Origin: Flavobacteriales bacterium
GTDB lineage: Bacteria > Bacteroidota > Bacteroidia > Flavobacteriales_D > SKUL01
Reading direction: 5' to 3'
Length of the DNA: 8,354 nucleotides
Assembly: GCA_007129985.1 (NCBI GenBank)
Contig: SKUL01000301.1
Coordinates: forward strand, 1 to 8,354
Shown: in pieces, positions 1-5,881 of the stretch
Position numbering within the stretch: position 1 is the first letter of the stretch
Layout of the letters: every line of letters begins with the position of its first letter
Program-made: the position numbers and the translations under genes
The notes under the pieces: model-generated
What the model saw: the letters and a program-made list of their open reading frames with translations, nothing else
What the model was told of the DNA's origin: nothing
The model's database searches: none

Positions 1-27
1 ACTTCAAGTCCTATTCTCAATCCGCCC

Positions 28-193
28 CGTTTTGTCATTTCGACCGGAATGCTGAGGAACGTGGTTCCGACGCATGTCGGGAGAGAAATCTGATTGAACC
101 AGAGTCTTCGTCGGCGCTTTAATCTAATTTCTAAATGAGACTTCTCCGCTCCGCAACTCCTGCCGTCGTTGCTACGGTCGAAGTGACAAAAAA
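28..193. repeat. Intergenic repeat unit 1, hairpin-type with inverted ends
   Basis: The left end (30-46, TTTTGTCATTTCGACCG) is the inverse complement of the right end (175-191, CGGTCGAAGTGACAAAA) apart from one position that would be a G-U pair in RNA. Inside, GAGAAATCTG (83-92) faces GAGACTTCTCCGCT (137-150), a second imperfect complementary pair. A small perfect hairpin, CCGAC-gcat-GTCGG, sits at 67-80. There is no coding potential. The unit resembles intergenic repeats with a GTCATTTCGAC...GAGAAATCT core that I recall from Bacteroidota genomes; that link is from memory. It could be a non-autonomous (MITE-like) element or a REP-like hairpin. The exact outer borders are uncertain. Confidence 0.7.
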
Positions 194-226
194 CTAGTAA
201 TCAAAAATAAAACACCACGAACACCT

Positions 227-393
227 CGTTTTGTCATTTCGACCGGAATGCTGAGGAACGAAGCATGGAGTGGAGAAATCTGTTCTGTGTAAAAATCTCG
301 CTCCTAAACCAAATCCGAAAGAGTCTTCTCCGCTTCAGCCTCCATTCACTCGCGTGGCATCGTGAATGGGTAGCTTTCGGTCGAAGTGACAAA
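227..393. repeat. Intergenic repeat unit 2, hairpin-type with inverted ends
   Basis: This is a second copy of the element at 28-193, in the same orientation and 199 bases downstream. The first 34 bases (227-260) are identical to 28-61. The right end (378-393, CGGTCGAAGTGACAAA) is identical to 175-190 and is the inverse of the left end. It shares the internal blocks GAGAAATCTG (273-282) and GAGTCTTCTCCGCT (321-334, one difference from unit 1). The remaining interior differs between the units, so this is not a recent simple duplication. An 8-base perfect hairpin at 342-369 is found only in this copy. The unit lies just downstream of the M28 peptidase gene, so its transcript could fold there. 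Confidence 0.7.
342..369. other. Perfect 8-bp hairpin inside repeat unit 2
   Basis: CCATTCAC (342-349) and GTGAATGG (362-369) are perfectly complementary around a 12-base loop. No U-tract follows on either strand, so it is not a typical intrinsic terminator. It may be part of the fold of the repeat unit. Confidence 0.45.
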
Positions 394-452
394 GTTTCTG
401 TTGTTGAATTGAACCATCGGCTTATCGTCTCATTGGCTTATCATCACAACCT

Positions 453-1757
453 CTACTCCGGCTCCAAAAACTCCACCACCAACCTAAATAGGCCTTCATA
501 GCCGTCAAAGCCAATGGTGTCGGGAACGTCGTACATGTCGTGATAGGCCGCGCGGTCTCCCATGGTGTAGATGAAAAAGGCGGGCACTCCGTTTTTCGAA
601 AACCAGTAATGGTCGCTGTTGGCGGCCTCACCCCTAACTTTGATTTTCGGCACCAGATTGTGTTCTTGGTTGATTTGCGCCAGTTGCCGGGCAGCCTCCG
701 GAAAGGTTTTTCCGTTCACCACCGTAATGCCGTCTTCACCGGTTCCCACCAAATCGAGATTCATCAAAAAACGGATTTTCTCCAACGGAACCAAAGGATT
801 GTCCACAAAATACCGCGAGCCTTCCAGTCCCGCCTCCTCGCCGGCAAAGGCAATAAAAAGCACCGTGTATTCCGGTGGGTTTTGGCTGTAGTGCCTCGCC
901 AAATCGAGCAACATGGCCGTACCGGAGGCATTGTCGTTCGCACCGGGAAAAAGCACATCACCCATCATACCCAGGTGGTCGTAATGGGCGGTGATGACCA
1001 GCAAACTGTCGGTTGCTCCCGTTCCGCGCACAACACCCAACACATTTTGCGAGGTGAAATCTTCTTCAAAAGTGCTCTCCACACTCAGTACCACCGTTTC
1101 TGCATTCTGCCAATCAACCAATTCGCGGTTAACCTCGATTACGGGCTGCTTAAATACGCTCGTTCCTACGCTCCATGTAAGTTTGTCAACGGGGTCAATC
1201 ACCGGCACCCATGCGGCAAGCTCACGTAAAATTCCCGCTCTTTTCGAGGCCCCGTCGCGGTTATGGGGTGATACAGGGTGGAGTACATAGACAGCCTCGC
1301 TAGTGATGATGATATCTCCCGGGCGGTCAATGTAGGTGGTATCAAGCTGTACAACCGACAAATGACCTGAATAGGACGGGCTGCTGGGGTGAATGTGAAA
1401 ATCGCGCCCTGGGGTGAGTGCAAGTCCATCTATCTGCACGGAAACGGGGGTTCGAAAAATGTTCACCGGGTGTTGAAAGGGCTGGAAGCGCGACCCATTC
1501 AAGGGCTCAACACCGAGGCTGTCCATTTGAAAGGCGATAAAATCAGCCGCTTTTTGCAAGCCATTGTCCACGTAGCCCCTGCCCGAAAAGTGAGGGCTGC
1601 ACAGAGTGTCCAACAGATAACGCGCATAGTTCAGGTTTTGGCCGTGGACAGATACCGCCAGCAGCAGCCCCAATAAAAGCCCAAAACCTTTTACGACAGG
1701 TAGCGGCGCTCTATCAGGCTCAGGAAAGTAAGCGTAAGTTGGTCTTCTTCGTCCCAT
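453..1757 (-). CDS. Secreted M28 family zinc metallopeptidase (aminopeptidase-like)
   Basis: Exported di-zinc peptidase of family M28, expected to remove N-terminal residues from peptides outside the cytoplasm. Numbered from the ATG at 1757, the metal-site motifs are all present: AHYDHLG (H258, D260), GANDNASG (D275), FAGEEAG (general base E307, ligand E308), MNLDLVG (D335) and YHDMYDVPDT (H406); NSDHYWF (H383) is also conserved. Residues 24-40 form a hydrophobic signal segment ending in VHGQ. Residues of about 100-220 form the insert region that holds a PA-like domain in many relatives, but I cannot confirm one. The start is uncertain. The ATG at 1757 gives an odd 23-residue charged and proline-containing lead and overlaps the upstream gene by 67 bases. 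The only other in-frame start nearby, TTG at 1671-1673, would cut the signal peptide to about 12 residues. Probably co-transcribed with the upstream Pro-rich gene. Substrate unknown. Confidence 0.9.
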   Translation of the reverse strand: MGRRRPTYAYFPEPDRAPLPVVKGFGLLLGLLLAVSVHGQNLNYARYLLDTLCSPHFSGRGYVDNGLQKAADFIAFQMDSLGVEPLNGSRFQPFQHPVNIFRTPVSVQIDGLALTPGRDFHIHPSSPSYSGHLSVVQLDTTYIDRPGDIIITSEAVYVLHPVSPHNRDGASKRAGILRELAAWVPVIDPVDKLTWSVGTSVFKQPVIEVNRELVDWQNAETVVLSVESTFEEDFTSQNVLGVVRGTGATDSLLVITAHYDHLGMMGDVLFPGANDNASGTAMLLDLARHYSQNPPEYTVLFIAFAGEEAGLEGSRYFVDNPLVPLEKIRFLMNLDLVGTGEDGITVVNGKTFPEAARQLAQINQEHNLVPKIKVRGEAANSDHYWFSKNGVPAFFIYTMGDRAAYHDMYDVPDTIGFDGYEGLFRLVVEFLEPE

Positions 1758-2440
1758 TCGTAGGTGGTCTTGAGTTCCTGTTCCACCAATTCCCGCGCCG
1801 CGTTGATGCTGTCGCAGGTATTCAGTTTTTTGAGCGCCTGGTTGTAAGCGTCGGCATCTCCCCCAAAAAGCTCCTTGATAAACCGGAACTTCTGGTTGAG
1901 CCCGATGGCCACGGTCAGGTCGTCAATTTTAGTGTGGCTAAGCTTATCTGCCAGCGATTCCGGCCGACCCTCGGCATGAGGTATCACCTCCGAGCGCGAG
2001 CGCGATACAGTCTGCTGAACCGGGGCAGGTGCAGGCTCCGGAGCAGGTGGTGACACGGGCTTCGGGGCAGCAGCTTTGGGTTCGGGCTGAACAGGTGGTG
2101 GTGGAGGCGGAGTAGGTTCCTGCGGCTCGGGTTCATCCTGCTGCTCGCGCGCAATTTCTTCGATGGAGTCAATCAAGGAAATTTGCTTGGGCGCCAAGGG
2201 CTGCGGAGGGGCCGCCTGTGGTTCTTCCACCTTTGAAGCCGCCGATTTCATCCCACCCATTCCCATCAGGTTGCGGTCTTCGATGGCTTTGTAGCGCAGA
2301 ATAACCAGCCGCTCGTACAATTCGCGGGCATCGCGAAGGGTCACTTCAAACTCCTCCAGACCAACCGTTCCGTTGTTGATGCGCGAAGCGAGCAAGTTGA
2401 GACTTTGTATTAACTCCGGAATTGATTTGAATTTTTCCAT
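1691..2440 (-). CDS. Conserved Bacteroidota protein of unknown function with Pro-rich linker
   Basis: A 249-residue protein with no signal peptide or membrane segment, so probably cytoplasmic. Three parts are visible. Residues 1-60 are a predicted helical region. Residues of about 73-140 are a low-complexity Pro/Ala/Glu/Gln linker with a run of seven prolines. Residues of about 160-249 are a compact domain with the pattern SLADKL...DDLTVAIGLNQKFRFIKELFGGD, a WDEED motif near residue 229 and a C-terminal ERRYLS. I recognise this C-terminal pattern from many uncharacterised Bacteroidota proteins, but know no function. The ATG at 2440 is the natural start: MEKF opens the conserved helix. It is the first gene of a minus-strand pair, its stop lying inside the 5' end of the M28 frame, which suggests translational coupling. 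A -7 promoter match lies at 2531-2538 on the same strand. Confidence 0.85.
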   Translation of the reverse strand: MEKFKSIPELIQSLNLLASRINNGTVGLEEFEVTLRDARELYERLVILRYKAIEDRNLMGMGGMKSAASKVEEPQAAPPQPLAPKQISLIDSIEEIAREQQDEPEPQEPTPPPPPPVQPEPKAAAPKPVSPPAPEPAPAPVQQTVSRSRSEVIPHAEGRPESLADKLSHTKIDDLTVAIGLNQKFRFIKELFGGDADAYNQALKKLNTCDSINAARELVEQELKTTYEWDEEDQLTLTFLSLIERRYLS

Positions 2441-2501
2441 GGTACGAATATCAGCAATGCTGTTGAGATGAGTTTAAGGCCGCAAGCCTTGGAATTTCGG
2501 T

Positions 2502-2509
2502 TACATTTG
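2502..2509 (+). promoter_or_regulatory. Candidate -7 element for tdk
   Basis: TACATTTG is an exact match to TAnnTTTG and lies 73 bases before the tdk ATG at 2583. No good TTG is present about 20 bases upstream. A small stem, AAGGC-cgcaa-GCCTT (2476-2490), lies just upstream, roughly where the -33 contact would be; its role, if any, is unknown. Confidence 0.4.
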
Positions 2510-2530
2510 CCATGTAAGGCAGAGATTGCG

Positions 2531-2538
2531 CAAAGTTA
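2531..2538 (-). promoter_or_regulatory. Candidate -7 element for the Pro-rich/M28 pair
   Basis: Read on the minus strand this is TAACTTTG, an exact match to the Bacteroidota -7 consensus TAnnTTTG. It would give a leader of about 85 bases before the ATG at 2440. No clear TTG is seen at the -33 position. The match overlaps the 5' untranslated region expected for tdk. Confidence 0.4.
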
Positions 2539-2582
2539 CGTTTTCCGCGCAGCCTGTATTTGAACGGAAAAATCATTGGAAT

Positions 2583-3188
2583 ATGTTTCTGGAGTACACC
2601 CGGTCTGGTGAAGAACGCCTTGGTTGGATTGAAGTGATTTGCGGCTCGATGTTTTCGGGAAAAACCGAAGAACTCATCCGCAGGTTAAAGCGGGCGCGCA
2701 TCGCCAATCAAAAGATTCAGATTTTTAAACCCGCCCTCGACCGCCGTTACGACGAGGTGAAAGTGGTAAGCCACGACGAAAACGCCATTCACTCTACCCC
2801 TGTGCAGCACTCGCGCGATATTTTGCAGCACGTGAGCGATGAACACGTGGTGGGCATTGACGAGGCGCAGTTTTTTGACATGGACCTCCCCGATGTTTGC
2901 AACGAACTGGCCAACCGTGGTATTCGCGTCGTTATTGCCGGTCTCGACATGGACTTTAAAGGCAAGCCTTTCGGCCCCATGCCCCACCTACTGGCCATTG
3001 CTGAGTATGTAACCAAGGTTCACGCTATTTGTGTGCGAAGCGGGCATCTGGCCAATTACAGTCACCGCATTGTTCCCGGTGAAGAGTTGGTGGCCCTGGG
3101 CGAAAAGGAAAGCTACGAGCCACTGAGCCGCGCTGAATTTTTCAAGTGCCTGAAGGCTGAAAAAGAAAAGGAGCAAAGCAATTCCTGA
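2583..3188 (+). CDS. tdk: Thymidine kinase (type II, TK1-like)
   Basis: Phosphorylates thymidine to dTMP with ATP in the cytoplasmic pyrimidine salvage pathway. The 201-residue length fits type II enzymes. The P-loop GSMFSGKT is at residues 21-28, the DEAQFF motif with catalytic Glu94 at 93-98, and GLDMDFKGKPFGPMP, part of the nucleoside-site region, at 120-134. The start is set at the ATG at 2583 because MFLEYT followed by GWIEVICGSMFSGKT is the usual opening in this phylum. The frame stays open upstream to a TTG at 2526, but that extension looks unlike the family. The zinc site of typical type II enzymes is largely missing: AICVRSG (only Cys150) replaces the first CxxC, and YEPLSRAEFF has neither cysteine of the second pair. 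As I recall, related Flavobacteriia enzymes share this. The gene ends one base from the convergent DUF5686 gene. Confidence 0.96.
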   Translation: MFLEYTRSGEERLGWIEVICGSMFSGKTEELIRRLKRARIANQKIQIFKPALDRRYDEVKVVSHDENAIHSTPVQHSRDILQHVSDEHVVGIDEAQFFDMDLPDVCNELANRGIRVVIAGLDMDFKGKPFGPMPHLLAIAEYVTKVHAICVRSGHLANYSHRIVPGEELVALGEKESYEPLSRAEFFKCLKAEKEKEQSNS

Positions 3189-3189
3189 A

Positions 3190-5655
3190 TCAGAACTGAA
3201 AGCGGAAGGACGGCTTAATCAGGAAGAAGTAGTGGCCCTGCAAGGAAGGTTGGTCGGTGTAGCGCCACACAAAATCCACGCGGGCAAATTTGATGATGTT
3301 CTCAATTCCAAACCCCCATTCGTAATACGGCTGCCGGAGAACCGCGGTGGCCGTGGGTAAATCGGCAAGGTAGGGATTGTCTGTTCGCGCATCGCCTATC
3401 AGTGCCTTGGCGAAGACAAACGAGCGCCATTTGAGTTTTTTCACCAACGGAACGCGGTCCAGAATCCAGCCCTCAAAGTGATGCGCCATGGCCAATTGCG
3501 CGTACTCGTCCACGTAAAACTCCATAAAGTTCATGAGGTTAAACGAGAGCTGGTCGTTGAAGATAATAGGGTTGGCAAGGGGCATAAAGGCGAATACGTG
3601 CGGCATGTTTCCCCATGTTTTGGCAGCGTCAACGCGAAAGTGAAAATACCCCGCGTTGGCCACAGGAATGTATTGTTGCACGGCCACCCTTGCCTGCTGA
3701 TAGCCCACCTCTGAACCCAGTTCGGGAGCACCCAATCGCGCCTCCAGATAGATGTCCGGTATGGGCCCGAAGCGTTTTTGCACGTCGTTTCGGTCGTCGT
3801 AAAACGGACGAAGTTTGGTGTTGAGCCAACTCAGCTTAGCCGTAATCCCAACTGAACCGGCGTTGTAGCGCTGATGCACATAGGGCTTTGCGAAAAGTGC
3901 CTCGCTCAGCCAGATGGTTTCAAACTGTTCGCGGGTGTAATCGGCCATCAAAGTGAGGCCCACCAGAGGCTGCACAGCAAAAAACCCTCGCGCCCGCTGA
4001 CTGTAGTAGCGTGAATCGTCATTACGGAACTGCCCGAGCGACGAAAAGATGTGGTCAATGCGAATGGTATTGAAGCTCCGCCCAAGTTGGTCAATATCGT
4101 CGCGAAGCTCACCTCCCACCCACATTTTTCGGTATTGGTCAATGTCGTGCCGGTAGTAGCCCGACAGTCCGTACTTGATGCGTTCATCACGGATTCCATA
4201 GGCTCCGTGAGCGTTGATTTCAAAGGGGCGCTTGTCAGTTTCGCGCAGCCGACCACCCAGCTTAAAACGGCCAAACTCCACCTGGTTGTAGCTGTAAAAA
4301 GTGTAGAAATCGCCCACCTCAAAAGGCCCCCACGGCACATGACCTGTACCGATGCTCAGCAAGAGGTTTTTGCGGAAAATGAAGCGGGGGTCTTCGGCCA
4401 GCCGGTCGGACACCGCCTCAATACCGGCGTCGTCTTTATCCAGCTCTACCAATCTTCGCGTTTCCCAGAATTCGCGGTCGCGCAAACGGGCACTATCGGC
4501 GCTGACTACTGCCAACGGACCGGCAAAAAGCGATTTGTCGGCTTGCACATCACTGGAGTAGGAGCCAAAAACCGAAACCTTTCTGCCGAAGAATCCTGTG
4601 AGGTCGCTCGCGTTTTCGAGTACGGTAAAATCACCGAGCACGGCAGATGTATCCACCACCCAATATTGCTCCTCAAAAGGTTTGTAGGATTGTCGAATGA
4701 GGTAGCTTCGCACAAAGTTCACATTGGCCTGAACATCGAACCGCAGGGTGATGTCGCGCACAGCACTGCTCACAGAGTCAATCTTCATCAGCCCCGTAAA
4801 GGCACGTTGACTCACAAAGCGCGGTTTGTAGGCAATGAGGTAGGTTTTTCGTCCGTGTACCTCAACGCTGTCCATCAGGTAATAACGGTAGTAGCGCTGG
4901 TAGCTGTCGTGAATCGGACTGGGAAACTGCTTGTCGAAAATCTGCACAAAGTTCTCATAGACATTGGGCATGATGTACAAATCGCTCACAAAATCCATAA
5001 GCCGCGGACCCGCCAGGCCCGTAATTTTTTCACCTTGAATAATGCTTCGTTCGTTGTTGTTTTGGCGAAAGTGCTGGATGTACTTTTCAACGAGCAAGGC
5101 CGGCAGATAGCGAATGCCGCTCGTGTCCACGCCTTCGTTTTCCCACAGGTAATCAAAGGGCCGAAGCAGGAAATTGCGCTTGATTTTGTCGGTGAAGTGA
5201 TTGAGGTCGAAGCGGATTTTCTGGTACTCCTCAAACTGAATTTCCGACATGGCGAAGGGGTGGTTCCGGGGCTTGGCCACCACCACCCGGTTGAGCACGG
5301 CAAAGGCGGGGTTCACGCCGGGGCGCACTTCAAACAAACCGAGGTCGGCGGCTTGCGGTGTAAGCCGAATGGTATCATTCACCAACGGCAAGGCCACCCT
5401 TTTGGTGCGGTAGCCGAGGCTCGAAATGCGCAGTGAATCCGCACCTGGTCCTGCGTTAAAGCGAAAAAAACCAAGGGTGTCGGTGGCAGCTCCGCGCGTA
5501 CCGGCCAACACCGAAACATTGGCAAAGGGCACCGGCAAACCGGAGTAGGCGTCGTACACGTAACCTTGCACTTCGCGCTGCGCGAACAAATCTGCACCCG
5601 AAATGACGACGGCAAAAACCATCAAAATCAAGCGGTATGTTAAATTTGCGCGCAT
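3190..5655 (-). CDS. Outer-membrane protein: carboxypeptidase-regulatory-like domain plus DUF5686
   Basis: An 821-residue envelope protein. A signal peptide covers residues 1-26, with a hydrophobic core (LILMVFAVVISG) and likely cleavage after LFAQ. Residues of about 28-100 match the carboxypeptidase-D regulatory-like domain (VQGYVYDAYSGLPVPFANVSV...ISSLGYRTK) that fronts many Bacteroidota outer-membrane proteins. The remainder matches DUF5686: alternating aromatic and polar stretches, GYYRHDIDQYRKMWVGGE in the middle, and a C-terminal FFLIKPSFRFQF ending in Phe, as in outer-membrane barrels. The family has no established function. The ATG at 5655 is chosen because it directly precedes the signal peptide; the frame is open further upstream to 5829, but that stretch looks non-coding. 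There is no SusC-type plug or TonB box, so it is probably not a TonB-dependent transporter. It is transcribed alone, divergent from the sulfotransferase and convergent with tdk. Confidence 0.88.
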   Translation of the reverse strand: MRANLTYRLILMVFAVVISGADLFAQREVQGYVYDAYSGLPVPFANVSVLAGTRGAATDTLGFFRFNAGPGADSLRISSLGYRTKRVALPLVNDTIRLTPQAADLGLFEVRPGVNPAFAVLNRVVVAKPRNHPFAMSEIQFEEYQKIRFDLNHFTDKIKRNFLLRPFDYLWENEGVDTSGIRYLPALLVEKYIQHFRQNNNERSIIQGEKITGLAGPRLMDFVSDLYIMPNVYENFVQIFDKQFPSPIHDSYQRYYRYYLMDSVEVHGRKTYLIAYKPRFVSQRAFTGLMKIDSVSSAVRDITLRFDVQANVNFVRSYLIRQSYKPFEEQYWVVDTSAVLGDFTVLENASDLTGFFGRKVSVFGSYSSDVQADKSLFAGPLAVVSADSARLRDREFWETRRLVELDKDDAGIEAVSDRLAEDPRFIFRKNLLLSIGTGHVPWGPFEVGDFYTFYSYNQVEFGRFKLGGRLRETDKRPFEINAHGAYGIRDERIKYGLSGYYRHDIDQYRKMWVGGELRDDIDQLGRSFNTIRIDHIFSSLGQFRNDDSRYYSQRARGFFAVQPLVGLTLMADYTREQFETIWLSEALFAKPYVHQRYNAGSVGITAKLSWLNTKLRPFYDDRNDVQKRFGPIPDIYLEARLGAPELGSEVGYQQARVAVQQYIPVANAGYFHFRVDAAKTWGNMPHVFAFMPLANPIIFNDQLSFNLMNFMEFYVDEYAQLAMAHHFEGWILDRVPLVKKLKWRSFVFAKALIGDARTDNPYLADLPTATAVLRQPYYEWGFGIENIIKFARVDFVWRYTDQPSLQGHYFFLIKPSFRFQF

Positions 5656-5716
5656 TATTGCAGCAGACGCATGGTTGAAACAGCCGGGTAAACCTGAACC
5701 TTGTTGAACATGAGGG

Positions 5717-5724
5717 CGAAAATA
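5717..5724 (-). promoter_or_regulatory. Weak candidate -7 element for the DUF5686 gene
   Basis: On the minus strand this reads TATTTTCG, seven of eight positions of TAnnTTTG, 61 bases before the ATG at 5655. No TTG is seen at the expected -33 spacing, so support is limited. Confidence 0.25.
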
Positions 5725-5815
5725 AGGGATAATTACACGGCCTTTGCAGGGTTCCATTGTCAACATCAAGACAACAAAAACCTGAACAATTCTGCACCTA
5801 CCTTGTTGCTTGCCG

Positions 5816-5823
5816 TATATTTG
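5816..5823 (+). promoter_or_regulatory. Candidate -7 element for the sulfotransferase gene
   Basis: TATATTTG is an exact match to TAnnTTTG, 58 bases before the ATG at 5882. A loose -33-like TTCTG (5790-5794) lies 21 bases upstream. The placement in the divergent gap, at a normal leader distance, supports it. Confidence 0.5.
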
Positions 5824-5881
5824 GCTCACGCCTTGAATAAGCTTGAATCACCTGCATTGAAAACCGCCAAAGCATCCAATC

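Larger units (their letters stand above)
5656..5881. other. Divergent intergenic region, DUF5686 / sulfotransferase
   Basis: A 226-base gap between divergent genes, with no credible coding frame. It holds the -7 matches at 5717-5724 (minus) and 5816-5823 (plus), whose transcripts would lead away from each other. A short direct repeat, CTTGAAT, occurs twice within 5832-5850. No terminator, riboswitch or RNA gene is recognised. Confidence 0.5.

Noticed and set aside
28..393. CRISPR array, because of the repeated 34-base block
   Set aside because: There are only two copies, about 165 bases apart, and the intervening sequence contains its own matched blocks and inverted ends, unlike CRISPR spacers. 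No cas genes are present.
265..501. Open frame of 78 codons on the plus strand within and beyond repeat unit 2
   Set aside because: It consists mainly of the non-coding repeat and runs into the antisense of the M28 gene; no family resemblance or start signal is seen.
540..1229. Open frame of 229 codons on the plus strand, antisense to the M28 peptidase
   Set aside because: The minus strand carries the full set of M28 metal ligands here; the plus-strand translation has no recognisable motif and looks like a shadow.
2526..2582. TTG-initiated 19-residue N-terminal extension of thymidine kinase
   Set aside because: The family normally begins at MFLE, which corresponds to the ATG at 2583; the extension has no conserved features and covers the opposing promoter match.
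4051..5436. Long open frame (461 codons) on the plus strand, antisense to the DUF5686 gene
   Set aside because: It lies wholly inside the DUF5686 gene, is rich in His and Val as expected of an antisense reading, and shows no recognisable domain, while the minus-strand protein has a signal peptide and family motifs.
5656..5829. 58-residue N-terminal extension of the DUF5686 protein
   Set aside because: It would place the signal peptide in the interior of the protein; the ATG at 5655 gives a normal signal peptide.
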